Source of the DNA: Chloroflexota bacterium
GTDB taxonomy: Bacteria > Chloroflexota > Anaerolineae > Anaerolineales > Anaerolineaceae
DNA length: 64,000 nucleotides
Reading direction: 5' to 3'
Assembly (NCBI GenBank): GCA_016838895.1
Contig: JAEKNU010000008.1
Span: forward strand, 48,400-112,399
The position numbers and the translations under genes are program-made. Below the pieces are notes generated by a model. It ran no database searches, had not been told where the DNA came from, and saw only the letters and a program-made list of their open reading frames with translations. This document shows, piece after piece, positions 1 through 9,517 of this stretch. Numbering within the stretch: the stretch's first letter is position 1; the number at the start of each line of letters is the position of its first letter.

Positions 1-206
1 AATTTAGTACGCTCCCCATAAACAGTACATCGGCATTCCTGCGAATCGTGATAACGGCAAACAACGTCTGTATAAAAAACTTCTTCACCGCCTTCATCCA
101 TAATTTTTATCAGGCAGCATAAACCACAGCCATCGCATAAAGCTTCCCATTCTTCATGGGTAAACGCATCCAATGATTTATTTTTCCAGAATTCTTTTTC
201 CAGCAA
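1..206 (-). CDS. YcgN/YkgJ-type cysteine-cluster protein (UPF0260-like), 3' end cut by window edge
   Basis: This is the first ~68 codons of a gene that runs off the left edge. Reading from a TTG at 206, the translation contains FWKNKSLDAFTHEEWEALC, then CDGCGLCC, then YTDVVCRY and ECRCTVYGER. These match the N-terminal half of the YcgN/UPF0260 family, whose clustered cysteines are thought to bind an Fe-S or zinc centre; the function is unknown. A purine-rich CACGAGG lies 5 bases before the TTG, in the 22-base gap after the acetyltransferase stop, so the two genes are probably co-transcribed. The non-ATG start is my choice because no ATG precedes the conserved FW motif. Confidence 0.75.
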   Translation of the reverse strand, partial: MLEKEFWKNKSLDAFTHEEWEALCDGCGLCCLIKIMDEGGEEVFYTDVVCRYHDSQECRCTVYGERTK

Positions 207-228
207 TACAACCTCGTGATATTTATTA

Positions 229-1008
229 TTAATTCTGGTTTACCCGCCATACGCAGCGCCAGGCATGTGTAATACATTGAAAGCCAAAGTTTTCCAAAAT
301 TGGACGACTCATCGGGCTGGCATCCACAGTCAGATAGCGTACCCCGCGCTGCATGGCTTCCTGCATGCGAATCTTCAACAAGCTTGAATAATACCCTTGT
401 TTACGGAAATCTGGCAGGGTACTCCCCCCCCATAAACCAGCAAACTGACTGCCGGGGTAATACGTTGTCCAGGCAGAGGAAACCGGTGTTTTGTTATCGT
501 ATGCTGCAAAAATACTAATCAAATCCGGGTACTGATTTAATTGCAAACGCAAGTACGAAACCAGATTTGGCAATTCTTCATCCCATACTTTTCGTTGTAC
601 CGTTAATACGCGTTCTACTTCTTCCGATGAAGTAATACGGCGGATGCCAGGAGAAATATCCTCATGTACCCAGGCAGGGGCTTCAGCCAAATCATATACC
701 ATCACCGAATCTGGTGTTTCAACTTCAAACCCCATATTCGCTAATAACGCATTCAGTCCTTCAGGTTGATCATGACGATACGCTTTCCACTCAAAATCCA
801 TCCCTAATTTGGAAAAATATCCAATTTCACTTAAGATAACATCTTCTATTTTTTTGTTTGGTAAATGGGAATATATGATCATTCCTTCATTCTTTTTATC
901 CGGAATCATACGGATTACATTTGCAGTTTCTTCCCTGCGCATACCCGGAAGCATAACTTCCTTACGCTGTTCTCGATCGAATATTTCCAGTACATCTTGA
1001 ATGTCCAT
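229..1008 (-). CDS. GNAT-family N-acetyltransferase
   Basis: A cytoplasmic 259-residue protein with a C-terminal GNAT fold. The acetyl-CoA-binding motif A is seen as GGSTLPDFRKQGYYSSLL (R-x-Q-G-x loop) near residues 194-212, followed by a beta strand and LENFGF, the usual GNAT end strand. The N-terminal ~120 residues are a second, weaker domain, possibly a degenerate GNAT repeat, so this may be a tandem-type enzyme. The start at 1008 is chosen because AGGAGG lies 6 bases upstream; the GTG one codon earlier is less well placed. The substrate cannot be told from sequence. Confidence 0.85.
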   Translation of the reverse strand: MDIQDVLEIFDREQRKEVMLPGMRREETANVIRMIPDKKNEGMIIYSHLPNKKIEDVILSEIGYFSKLGMDFEWKAYRHDQPEGLNALLANMGFEVETPDSVMVYDLAEAPAWVHEDISPGIRRITSSEEVERVLTVQRKVWDEELPNLVSYLRLQLNQYPDLISIFAAYDNKTPVSSAWTTYYPGSQFAGLWGGSTLPDFRKQGYYSSLLKIRMQEAMQRGVRYLTVDASPMSRPILENFGFQCITHAWRCVWRVNQN

Positions 1009-1064
1009 CACATTCCTCCTGGTCCAACTTGGATTGATGCGTAGAACGATTTTGGCCTACAGAT

Positions 1065-1090
1065 AAAAAAATCGGATGTATCCATCCGAT
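1065..1090 (-). terminator. Intrinsic terminator
   Basis: On the minus strand an 8-bp stem (ATCGGATG / CATCCGAT) with a 4-base loop is followed directly by a run of T. It ends transcription of the membrane protein gene at 1242-1742 before the acetyltransferase gene. Confidence 0.75.
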
Positions 1091-1241
1091 AGGTATCGTT
1101 AATTATTTTTCTGTACAACAGAAATAAAAAATAAAATCTTACTATTCTCACCTGCGCTGTCAGTCCAATGATCTAACATTAATTTTTTGTCTCTCTACTT
1201 TTATTATACTCAAATCTGCCATGATTTCTACGATATTTACG

Positions 1242-1742
1242 TCAATTTTCTGACTTTTTCATGCGAAATTGTATGATAATCCCAATGAGCAATAAGCCCA
1301 AAAACAATCCCAACTTCACCATGGAATCCAATGTAAATGCCTCAGAGATCATCCAGGCACCAGCAGTAGCTGAAATCAGAATTAAAGACCACTCAAAGAT
1401 GGCAAACGTCAAAACAATGCCTATAATACCGCCAATTACAAAAAATATCCAACCCGGAACGTCCAAAAATAAATTGGATGCAATTCCGGATAATGCCATG
1501 CCGCCAATAATAAATCCGGCTATACTGATACCGATTTTCTGTACCAGCATGACCAAAAGGACACCCAGGCCGCCTACAATCAAAGCAAAAATCAGGCTGA
1601 CCCATTCAGATGCATTTGGCAGAAGCAAGGTGGAAAGATAAGTGCCTGCCAAAAATCCTGCTCCACCAACCAACAGCCAGAATAATTTTCGCCCTAAAAT
1701 CAATAATAGTACGCCAATTACAATCTTTACCAAGAGCATCAT
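1242..1742 (-). CDS. Small polytopic membrane protein, DUF4203/TM198-like
   Basis: A 166-residue, very hydrophobic protein with six or seven predicted helices separated by short Gly-rich turns (for example LLVGGAGFLAGTYLS and FVIGGIIGIVLTFAIFEWS). It ends in a short basic tail, RMKKSEN. The repeated G-x-x-x-G helices resemble the DUF4203/TM7S3-TM198 group, whose role is unknown. It starts with ATG-ATG; either Met could be used. It stands alone on the minus strand with a terminator about 150 bases downstream. Function is not assigned. Confidence 0.7.
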   Translation of the reverse strand: MMLLVKIVIGVLLLILGRKLFWLLVGGAGFLAGTYLSTLLLPNASEWVSLIFALIVGGLGVLLVMLVQKIGISIAGFIIGGMALSGIASNLFLDVPGWIFFVIGGIIGIVLTFAIFEWSLILISATAGAWMISEAFTLDSMVKLGLFLGLLLIGIIIQFRMKKSEN

Positions 1743-2037
1743 AGCAATTCTCCTGTATACCCCTACTATAAATCATTTTTTCATAGAACGACTTTACAAA
1801 TTTGTCATTCACCATCAGTAAATCAGAACTGCTATTGTACCACCACAGTTCATTTCCGCCAGGTTCTCGAAAATATTTTTCCAATCAATAATGTGAAAAC
1901 CGTTACCTCGCTGAAAAAAAACGTGATTAATACTATACCGTCACAAACTGAAGAGTGCTTAATCCATGACTTGACGCACATTGCGAATGATCCCCCTCGC
2001 GATACACTGATAGAAATAAATATAACTGAGGGAAATC

Positions 2038-2670
2038 ATGCAACCAAGTGCTTATCAAAAAATTCGACCAATCATCGGGGCAATTATCTCACATGTATTA
2101 AATGTACCGGTGTTAACTGGCATCTTACTGATCGTATTCTACTTAAATTTACCCGAACCGACGATTAATCGCAATCAGGGTTTTCTGTGGAGCATGCTGC
2201 TGCTTTCAATCATTCCACTCAGCAGTTATTTCTTTTATATTCCGGGAAAAGAGAAAAACCACGATAAGGTTCTTCACCGACAGCGCATGGCCAGTTTTGT
2301 CATTATGATGTTGAGTTATCCCATTGGCTGGCTTGTATTACATCTGATTGATGCCCCTGGTATTTTTATTACTGCGGCAATTAATTACACATGCATCACA
2401 CTTGGATTACTCATAATGAACGTAATCCTCAAATATAAAGCCAGTGGACATGCAGCTGGCGTAGCAGGACCAATCGGAGCTATGCTATATCTATTTGGTT
2501 TACCTGCAGTACCAATGATTGCACTGCTGCCCATTATTAGTTGGGCACGTGTTCGTGCAAAAGGACATGACTTTATGCAAACTGTGGTTGGTTCTGCCCT
2601 ATCCATTGGCATTACCATACTGACATTTTGGATTACTGGATATCAGCCCTTTAGCGGGCTGATAAAATAA
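2038..2670 (+). CDS. PAP2-like membrane protein with altered catalytic motifs
   Basis: A 210-residue protein with about six membrane helices. ASGHAAG near residue 135 and ARVRAKGHDFMQ near residues 170-180 recall PAP2 phosphatase motifs 2 (PSGH) and 3 (SRx5HxxxD). However, the leading Pro and Ser are Ala, the final Asp is replaced by Gln, and motif 1 (Kx6RP) is not evident. It may be a non-phosphatase relative or a divergent lipid phosphatase. GAGGGA precedes the ATG by about 5 bases. The gene is followed at once by a strong bidirectional terminator. The 295-base gap upstream holds no gene I can support. Confidence 0.65.
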   Translation: MQPSAYQKIRPIIGAIISHVLNVPVLTGILLIVFYLNLPEPTINRNQGFLWSMLLLSIIPLSSYFFYIPGKEKNHDKVLHRQRMASFVIMMLSYPIGWLVLHLIDAPGIFITAAINYTCITLGLLIMNVILKYKASGHAAGVAGPIGAMLYLFGLPAVPMIALLPIISWARVRAKGHDFMQTVVGSALSIGITILTFWITGYQPFSGLIK

Positions 2671-2710
2671 AAAAACTCCCCGGATTCAAAATTGAACCCG
2701 GGGAGTTTTT
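2671..2710. terminator. Bidirectional intrinsic terminator between convergent genes
   Basis: The arms AAAAACTCCCCGG and CCGGGGAGTTTTT flank a short AT-rich loop. A-tract and T-tract lie on both sides, so the hairpin serves the PAP2-like gene (plus) and the secreted protein gene that ends at 2712 (minus). Confidence 0.9.
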
Positions 2711-2711
2711 G

Positions 2712-3368
2712 TTAATCATCTGAAGGTATTGGTGTTGGCATTGGTTTTCCATACCATGCATCCCATGGATGTTGATCCTGCTGTCGCTCACACAAATAAG
2801 TAACAGGATTAGGCATTTTACCATTCCAGCAAAGCTTGGCTCGCCAATTACGTTGATATATTAACGGAGCGCTGAATAATGCTTCCCCGTTATCATCCTG
2901 CAATTCTATTCGATAATTTAATTGCCAATGGGGTGGATCCACAATGTAGCTGTGTTTTAATTCCGCTACGAGTCCATCTTCACTTTGATAAAATTTACGT
3001 ACATACCAGGCAGCACTGTTGCTGTTGTCATAAATGGCAACTAAATTATCTGCATTTTGTCCCTCATCAGGGATTTGCACATAGCACACACTAAATGGTC
3101 CCGTGATGGTGAAGCCATTTTCATCATATACAGCTTCAATGGCATCATCCCCTTTTTGAACAAGAGCCGTATCCTTTGGAAACACGGTGCCGGCTTCCAG
3201 ACACCAGAACTCAAACCCATCAGGTAATGGTTCAATCTCTGGTTCAGACGCAGTCATCGTCGGTGTGGGTGTTGCGCGAATCATATTCACCCCAACTTGA
3301 CTTTTTGGTGTAAACGCCACAACAATAAACATACCAATAAAGAGAAAAATCGCAATTGCTTTTTTCAT
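2712..3368 (-). CDS. Secreted or membrane-anchored protein of unknown function
   Basis: A 218-residue protein. A basic MKK start and a hydrophobic stretch (AIAIFLFIGMFIVVAF) form a signal peptide or anchor. A short Thr/Pro/Glu linker (ATPTPTMTASEPEIEP) follows, then a soluble domain rich in aromatic residues, with repeated strand-like segments and several Cys (CLEAG, CYVQIP, KLCWNGK, YLCERQQ) that could form disulfides outside the cell. No lipobox Cys is seen. It ends Pro-rich (KPMPTPIPSDD). GGAGGG lies about 5 bases before the ATG. I do not recognise the family. Confidence 0.7.
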   Translation of the reverse strand: MKKAIAIFLFIGMFIVVAFTPKSQVGVNMIRATPTPTMTASEPEIEPLPDGFEFWCLEAGTVFPKDTALVQKGDDAIEAVYDENGFTITGPFSVCYVQIPDEGQNADNLVAIYDNSNSAAWYVRKFYQSEDGLVAELKHSYIVDPPHWQLNYRIELQDDNGEALFSAPLIYQRNWRAKLCWNGKMPNPVTYLCERQQDQHPWDAWYGKPMPTPIPSDD

Positions 3369-3432
3369 TTTTTCCCTCCCCGATAAATTCGGTTTTATAA
3401 TTTTTTGGCATGTTAAATATACACCTTTTTTG

Positions 3433-4347
3433 TCAATTTAGCACTTCAATATTCGGCAGCATAGGGATTTTATCTAATACTTCAATAAAATCCTGTGGTT
3501 GCACTTCCGCCTGCGATTTATCCATCAACGCCAGAAGTGTGGCTTCCATAACATTTGTGCCAAAACTACGCCCTTGTAAGCGCGGTGTGGTGGTCACCAG
3601 AATATGCAATCCACGTGCTTTAAGTTCCTCAACATTTTTTGCTGTGGTTGTATTGGTAACAATGATTTTGCCGCTTAAATCCTGCGGCATAGATTGACGT
3701 ATTTGTACAAAATCGCCGGCAATTAAAGTAGCTTCCGTAAAATACTTTTGCCATTTGGTTTTGGGATCTTTGTCTTGTTCAGAACCTAGTGGATAAAACC
3801 AAATGAAAGGCAGCTGAATAATAATAGGTAGCAAGGCAGCCGCTACAAACCGCACAGTAGATAGTTTCCGTATTGGAAAAGGCAATCCCAGTGTAAACAT
3901 CAAGTCGCCAAAGGTGGTATCACAACCTGCTTCAACTAATGCATATGCCATACCATATCGGTCAACTGCATTGGTTTTCAGGGCTTTCATCCCTCGCAAC
4001 GTTTTACCTTCTGTTTGCAAGTGAGCTTCCAGTGCTGTCAGGGCGCGCTTTGCCATGATGCTCTTGATGCCATTACCATCCCCTACTTTGCTTTTGGTGA
4101 TTGCCTTACGTATGGCTTTTCCATCACGGAAATAGTATTTGCGATCCCCGACCAGCAAATAGAATTCTGTGCCCCCCACGCCAAAAGCGTCTACTTTGCC
4201 ATCATATTTTTTATATAACTCAATTGCTTTCTTGAAATCACCATTGGTTCCCTGCCGGGATATTTCAATCTCCTGACCCAAAAAATTAACCACGGTGGTA
4301 TGGTCACGTGAAGGTGACCCGACACTGATCGAAAGTACCTTCTTCAC
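3433..4347 (-). CDS. Quinate 5-dehydrogenase-like protein (family usually annotated by that name)
   Basis: A 304-residue protein opening with KKVLSISVGSPSRDHTTVV and containing KVDAFGVGGTEFYL and DRYGMAYALVEAGCDT, the pattern of proteins annotated as quinate 5-dehydrogenase in Chloroflexota and Firmicutes. A classical NAD-binding GxGxxG is not obvious, so the catalytic name should be treated with care. I prefer the GTG at 4347, which has GGAG six bases upstream and matches the short N-terminus I recall for relatives. An ATG four codons earlier (4359) has no Shine-Dalgarno sequence. The gene stands alone downstream of the nuo terminator. One hydrophobic segment (VRFVAAALLPIIIQLPFIWF) may be buried or membrane-associated. 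Confidence 0.65.
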   Translation of the reverse strand: MKKVLSISVGSPSRDHTTVVNFLGQEIEISRQGTNGDFKKAIELYKKYDGKVDAFGVGGTEFYLLVGDRKYYFRDGKAIRKAITKSKVGDGNGIKSIMAKRALTALEAHLQTEGKTLRGMKALKTNAVDRYGMAYALVEAGCDTTFGDLMFTLGLPFPIRKLSTVRFVAAALLPIIIQLPFIWFYPLGSEQDKDPKTKWQKYFTEATLIAGDFVQIRQSMPQDLSGKIIVTNTTTAKNVEELKARGLHILVTTTPRLQGRSFGTNVMEATLLALMDKSQAEVQPQDFIEVLDKIPMLPNIEVLN

Positions 4348-4483
4348 TTTACACTCCATTCAAATTGGTTTTGAGCGAGGAAAGAATCGAAAAACAGAAA
4401 TAATAGCTATCAGATTATTCGCTCATTGTGCTTAATATATAACACAGGAATCACCAGCTGGGTACTATATATTTAACTTTTTA

Positions 4484-4520
4484 ATAAAAAAAGCAGAAAA
4501 TGGGAACTCATTTCCTGCTT
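4484..4520 (-). terminator. Intrinsic terminator of the nuo operon
   Basis: The minus strand reads a hairpin with arms AAGCAGGAAATG and CATTTTCTGCTT (one mismatch), followed by a run of seven T, 23 bases after the nuoN stop. This marks the end of the 14-gene complex I transcript. Confidence 0.85.
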
Positions 4521-4542
4521 CTTACTTGGAAATTATTTGCTT

Positions 4543-5970
4543 TTACAAACCCGATAAATTAATTAGGTACTGTGGGAAAATACTCAACCCACCAATCAGC
4601 AGAGCCGCAACCAGAGCAATCAATTTCGGCCATATATCCACGGAAAGTTTGGGTTCCCCAGGCTGCATGAACATGATCATCACCACTCGCATATAATAAA
4701 ATGCGGATACCAACGATGCCAGCGCGCCAATGACTGCCAATACACCGAAACCTCCGGCGATAGCTGTACGGAAGAGGAATAATTTACCAACCAACCCGAT
4801 TGTCAACGGCATACCGGTGAAGGAAAGCATGAAAAATAACATGGCAAGTGCCATAGCAGGCGCCGTTTTCCATAAACCAGCATAATCCTCAAGCATTAAG
4901 CCTTCGTCGTTTTTCCTTTCCAATTGAGCCACTACTGACCATGTGCCAAAACTGGCAATACCATAAACCATCAAATATACGACAATGGAGCTGATACCAT
5001 CCTGAATTAAATTCGGTTGGCTAAAAACTGTTAACACCATCAGCATGTATCCTGCATGTGCAATACTGGAATAAGCCAACATACGCTTGATATTCTTTTG
5101 CAACAAGGCTAAAACGTTACCCACGACCATGGTCAATGCCGATAGCACCCAGAAAACGGTGCTGAATTGTAAAATATCCAGGGGGAATACACTGCTGAAT
5201 AAACGAATTAAAACTACAAACCCGGCTGCTTTTGTGCCCACAGCCATAAACGCCACTGTAGGTGTGGGTGCACCCTCATATACATCAGGAACCCACATAT
5301 GAAAAGGCACTACCGCGATCTTGAACGCCAGACCAATCATCATCAGGGCGCCGCCCAACAGCAAATACACATCATTGGCCGCACCTGTTTTGATGATATT
5401 GGCAATCTCTGTGAATTGCATGGTGCCTGTTGCCCCGAAGGTTAAGGCAATGCCAAACAATAAGAATCCAGAGGCAAAAGCGCCTAACAGGAAGTATTTT
5501 AATCCAGCTTCAGCTGAACTGCTCTTGCGAATATTAAAAGCAGACAAAACATACAACGGAATAGAAAACATCTCTAATGCCAGAAATACCATCAGTAAAT
5601 GAGAAGCAGACGCCATCAGCATCATGCCGCTGACGCTGATCAACAATAGTGGATAAAATTCTGTGTGATTATTCTCTGTTCGTTTTAAATAATCAAAAGC
5701 CAAACCAACACTCAATAGTCCGGCTGCAGCAAAGAAGGCATTAAAAAATACCGCCAACTGATCAGCCATAACCATTCCCTGAAAGGCAGGTTCAACCTGA
5801 ACGCGTTGGGAGATACTAACACCCAAGGATATCGCCAGACCAACCGCAGCTAATAAAACCGTAATGGATTTCCTTTTTTCAGGAATCCATAAGTCGACCA
5901 GCACGATAACCACAGCCCATAATGCCAGAAATGCCGCGGGAAGAATTTGTAGTAAATCAATCATACTCAT
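4543..5970 (-). CDS. nuoN: NADH-quinone oxidoreductase subunit N
   Basis: A 475-residue antiporter-like membrane subunit of complex I (proton-translocating NADH:quinone oxidoreductase). About 14 helices are seen. The conserved Proton_antipo_M core includes ALEMFSIPLYVL, FKIAVVPFHMWVPDVYEGAP with the key Lys/His/Trp-Pro-Asp, and NIKRMLAYSSIAHAGYML. It lacks the long lateral helix of NuoL, as expected for NuoN. GGAG lies 7 bases before the ATG. It is the last gene of the operon, 12 bases after nuoM. Confidence 0.97.
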   Translation of the reverse strand: MSMIDLLQILPAAFLALWAVVIVLVDLWIPEKRKSITVLLAAVGLAISLGVSISQRVQVEPAFQGMVMADQLAVFFNAFFAAAGLLSVGLAFDYLKRTENNHTEFYPLLLISVSGMMLMASASHLLMVFLALEMFSIPLYVLSAFNIRKSSSAEAGLKYFLLGAFASGFLLFGIALTFGATGTMQFTEIANIIKTGAANDVYLLLGGALMMIGLAFKIAVVPFHMWVPDVYEGAPTPTVAFMAVGTKAAGFVVLIRLFSSVFPLDILQFSTVFWVLSALTMVVGNVLALLQKNIKRMLAYSSIAHAGYMLMVLTVFSQPNLIQDGISSIVVYLMVYGIASFGTWSVVAQLERKNDEGLMLEDYAGLWKTAPAMALAMLFFMLSFTGMPLTIGLVGKLFLFRTAIAGGFGVLAVIGALASLVSAFYYMRVVMIMFMQPGEPKLSVDIWPKLIALVAALLIGGLSIFPQYLINLSGL

Positions 5971-5982
5971 GATTCATCTCCA

Positions 5983-7491
5983 TCAATGGACTGTAAGGGC
6001 GACCTGCTGTAACATGTCGCTCAATTGATGCATGGATGGATTGATCAGATCCAGGAAAAACTGTGGATATAAGCCAATCCAGAACATCAGAATAATTAAA
6101 GGAATCAAAATAATCATTTCCCGTGTGCTGATAGGGGTCAATGCCTTCTTGGTTTCATCAGCAAGCGGTCCCAGGAACACTTTCTCAAACAGCTTCAATA
6201 GATACAACGCTGCTAAAATGACACCCAACGCAGCCAGTACTGTAAACCAGATACTGCCCAACACCTCTGACCCAAAACTGCCCACAAGAATTGTAAATTC
6301 ACCCACAAAACCGTTTAACCCAGGCAAGCCCATGGAGGATAGAATACTGATCAATGCTATACCGCCAAAAATTGGATAAATTTTCCAAACCCCGCCAAAA
6401 TCACTCATTAAACGCGAATGACGCCGTTCATACAGCATCCCAACAATCAGGAATAATGCGCCGGTACTGATGCCGTGATTGACCATCTGCAATACTGCAC
6501 CGGAAAGTCCCAGATCAGTAAAGGCGAAAATACCCAGAACCACGAATCCGAGATGACTTACAGAAGAGTACGCTACCAGCTTCTTCATATCCTTTTGGGC
6601 AAAGGCCACGGCTGCACCATATAAAATGCCTACCACAGCCAATCCAGCCAGCCAGGGGGCAAAACGCACACTGGCCTCGGGAAATAGCCCCAAATTGAAG
6701 CGAATCAGGCCATAGGCACCCATCTTCAATAAAACACCCGCCAGGATCACCGACCCGGCCGTAGGTGCCTCAACATGTGCATCCGGCAGCCAGGTATGTA
6801 AAGGCCACATGGGTACTTTAATCGCAAAAGCCAGGGCAAATGCCATGAATAACCAGACCTGTACATCGCGGAACAAGGCACTGGATGTCATCACATCCGC
6901 TAATGCGAACGAACCTACTTGATTACCCATATACAACATTGCCAGGAGCATTAACAATGAGCCTGCCAAGGTGAAGATGAAAAACTTCACCGCAGCATAA
7001 CGGCGATTTTCTCCACCCCAAATGCCAATCAGGAATATCATCGGGATCAGTGTAAATTCCCAGAATAAATAAAACAGGATCATATCCTGTGCCAGGAAAA
7101 CGCCATTCATGCCAACTTCCAGCAGCAGGAAGACAATCATAAATGATTTCACCTGCGTCTGTACTGCACTCCAGGTGGAAAGCAGCGCGATAGGCACCAG
7201 AAAACTGGTTAATAAAACCATTAATAATGCCAGTCCATCAACACCTAATGCATAATGTATGTCCAATCCCAGTATGGAAAACCAGAGAACATCTTCAGAT
7301 AATTGATAACCCACAGCAGATGGATAAAACTGGACGACGACCCAAATCGTCAGCGCCAATGTTAGCAATGAAGCAAACAAAGCTGTCCAACGGATCGCCT
7401 TTAATTGGCTTTTGCGTAAAAACAGCAAGATCAGGGCGCCAATAAGTGGCGAGAAGATCACCCAGGTAAGTGGATTGATTCCAATGCTCAT
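5983..7491 (-). CDS. nuoM: NADH-quinone oxidoreductase subunit M
   Basis: A 502-residue antiporter-like membrane subunit of complex I. Characteristic segments are YLFWEFTLIPMIFLIGIWGG (with the essential Glu), IKVPMWPLHTWLPDAHVEAP (with the essential Lys) and DMKKLVAYSSVSHLGFVVLG. It has about 14 membrane helices and a normal family length. AAGGA lies 6 bases before the ATG. The gene sits between nuoL and nuoN in the usual order and contributes one of the proton channels. Confidence 0.97.
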   Translation of the reverse strand: MSIGINPLTWVIFSPLIGALILLFLRKSQLKAIRWTALFASLLTLALTIWVVVQFYPSAVGYQLSEDVLWFSILGLDIHYALGVDGLALLMVLLTSFLVPIALLSTWSAVQTQVKSFMIVFLLLEVGMNGVFLAQDMILFYLFWEFTLIPMIFLIGIWGGENRRYAAVKFFIFTLAGSLLMLLAMLYMGNQVGSFALADVMTSSALFRDVQVWLFMAFALAFAIKVPMWPLHTWLPDAHVEAPTAGSVILAGVLLKMGAYGLIRFNLGLFPEASVRFAPWLAGLAVVGILYGAAVAFAQKDMKKLVAYSSVSHLGFVVLGIFAFTDLGLSGAVLQMVNHGISTGALFLIVGMLYERRHSRLMSDFGGVWKIYPIFGGIALISILSSMGLPGLNGFVGEFTILVGSFGSEVLGSIWFTVLAALGVILAALYLLKLFEKVFLGPLADETKKALTPISTREMIILIPLIILMFWIGLYPQFFLDLINPSMHQLSDMLQQVALTVH

Positions 7492-7517
7492 AATCGATCC
7501 TTTCGTATGAATTCAAC

Positions 7518-9500
7518 TCAACGTAAAAATAAATAAGCAAATAGTACAACCACACCAAAGAAAAATACCATAGCGTAGGTACGTATAAAACCATTTTGCA
7601 AGCGTGCCAGAAAAGCAGAGAACAAGCGTGTGCTGTGACCCAGGCCAACCATCGATTGATCAATTCCTTGTTGGTCAAACTGTTCTGCCAGCCAACCGGA
7701 TAGTCTTTTGAATGGAGAAACAATCAATACTTGATATAGCTCATCCACGCGCCATTTATCAGCCAGCAGCGTGTAAAGACCAGCTAACGGCCTGGCTAAT
7801 GGATCCGGTCGATCCGGGCTGCCAAGGGAACGTTGACCATAAAAATTCCAGGCAACCACCAAACCGATCAGGGCCACCACAAAAGCAGTAGCAGCCAAAG
7901 GAATAGAAAATCCTACTTCCAGCATTTCAACAAGGCTGTGTTCCAACCAATGGCCCAGAGTATGTAATTCAGGCAACTGCATGACACCGCCACCAAAAGC
8001 AAGGATCGCCAGAATGATCAATGGAATCAACATAACAGGCGGACTTTCTTTTGCATTTTCTGCGGCCTTTGTGCGTGCTTTACCAAAAAAGACCATCAAC
8101 AATTGTCTGGTGATATAAAAAGCAGTCAGGAACGCCGCCAGAATGAGCACTACCAAAATACCCATGGATTGCTCAGACGCAGCCGCCAGGATTTCGTCCT
8201 TGGAAAAGAAACCTGAAAGTGGTGGTATACCGGCCAATGCCAGTGAACCAATCAAATAAACCCAGAACGTGGCTGGCATTTTCTTTTTTAAACCGCCCAT
8301 ATTGCGCATGTCTTGTGCATCAAAATCATGCTCACCATATTCGCTGCTAGCCTCGTGTCCGCGTTCCACACCTAAAACAACTGATCCAGCGGCCAGGAAC
8401 AATAAAGCCTTGAAAAAGGCATGTGTGGCTAAATGGAAAATCCCGGCTACGTATGCTCCCATTCCTACCGCTGCCACCATAAACCCTAATTGACTGATCG
8501 TGGAATAAGCCAGCACTTTCTTGATATCGGTCTGCGCTACCGCGATTGTCGCGGAAAATAAAGCAGTAGCCGCCCCCACCCAAGCAACCGTTTGTTGTGC
8601 TGCTGGAACTGCATTAAACAAAACCGAGGAACGTGCAATCAGATATACACCCGCAGTTACCATGGTTGCCGCGTGAATCAAGGCAGAAACAGGCGTCGGG
8701 CCTGCCATCGCATCCGGCAGCCAGACAAACAGCGGAATCTGTGCCGATTTACCGGTTACACCCAGAAGCATCAATAGGGTAATCGCCAGCAATACACCGG
8801 GAATAGCATTCGCCATTGCAGGCACCTGACTGAATACTACATCAAAATCCAGACTGCCAAAATGCCAGAACATGAGGAACATTGCCACCAGCAAGCCAAA
8901 ATCACCGATACGATTAACGATAAAGGCTTTCTTGCCGGCTTTGGCGTTGCCCCAACCATCCTGGCCTTTCTCAAACCAGAATCCGATCAGAAGGAAGGAG
9001 CATAAACCAACGCCTTCCCAGCCAACAAAGAGCATTAAAAAGTTGTTGGCAGTGACCAAAATCATCATTGCCGCTACAAACAAATTCATATAGATGAAGA
9101 AGCGTGTAAATCGGGTGGGATCATTCTGATGCCGCACATCATGGTGCATGTATCCAATGGAATAAACATGAATCAGGGCTGCTACACCACTGACCACCAG
9201 CACCATCACCATGGACAAGGTATCCACCCTGAAATCCCAACTGAGATGCAACGTACCAATGCGAATCCAATCTGCAAGATGCACAATGGCTGGTTCGGGG
9301 TGTTTTAACAACTGCATAAAAACAATGATGCCAGTGCCAAAGGATGCCAATACAGCCAGGCTGCCAATCCAGCCCGAGGCTTTCTCCCCGATCTTTTTCC
9401 CGATCAATAAATTTATTAGTAACCCAATCAGCGGGGAAAATACCACCCAGGGTATCAATCTGAGTATCGGATCACTTGTGTATTCAACCAGTGGTGTCAT
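7518..9500 (-). CDS. nuoL: NADH-quinone oxidoreductase subunit L
   Basis: The 660-residue distal antiporter-like subunit of complex I. It contains FVGWEGVGLCSFLLIGFWF, VTGKSAQIPLFVWLPDAM and AGPTPVSALIHAATMVTAG, followed by DIKKVLAYSTISQLGFM. Beyond ~residue 500 there is a C-terminal extension that fits the lateral amphipathic helix and its terminal anchor. It has about 16 membrane helices. GGAG lies 6 bases before the ATG. It pumps protons at the far end of the membrane arm. Confidence 0.97.
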   Translation of the reverse strand: MTPLVEYTSDPILRLIPWVVFSPLIGLLINLLIGKKIGEKASGWIGSLAVLASFGTGIIVFMQLLKHPEPAIVHLADWIRIGTLHLSWDFRVDTLSMVMVLVVSGVAALIHVYSIGYMHHDVRHQNDPTRFTRFFIYMNLFVAAMMILVTANNFLMLFVGWEGVGLCSFLLIGFWFEKGQDGWGNAKAGKKAFIVNRIGDFGLLVAMFLMFWHFGSLDFDVVFSQVPAMANAIPGVLLAITLLMLLGVTGKSAQIPLFVWLPDAMAGPTPVSALIHAATMVTAGVYLIARSSVLFNAVPAAQQTVAWVGAATALFSATIAVAQTDIKKVLAYSTISQLGFMVAAVGMGAYVAGIFHLATHAFFKALLFLAAGSVVLGVERGHEASSEYGEHDFDAQDMRNMGGLKKKMPATFWVYLIGSLALAGIPPLSGFFSKDEILAAASEQSMGILVVLILAAFLTAFYITRQLLMVFFGKARTKAAENAKESPPVMLIPLIILAILAFGGGVMQLPELHTLGHWLEHSLVEMLEVGFSIPLAATAFVVALIGLVVAWNFYGQRSLGSPDRPDPLARPLAGLYTLLADKWRVDELYQVLIVSPFKRLSGWLAEQFDQQGIDQSMVGLGHSTRLFSAFLARLQNGFIRTYAMVFFFGVVVLFAYLFLR

Positions 9501-9517
9501 AAGCTACTCCATCCCGC

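Noticed and set aside
1606..1884. Open frame of 92 codons on minus overlapping the DUF4203-like gene
   Set aside because: Out of frame with a clear membrane protein; composition looks random.
1893..2168. Open frame of 91 codons on plus, upstream of and overlapping the PAP2-like gene
   Set aside because: No Shine-Dalgarno sequence, no recognisable motif, and it overlaps the better supported gene at 2038 in another frame.
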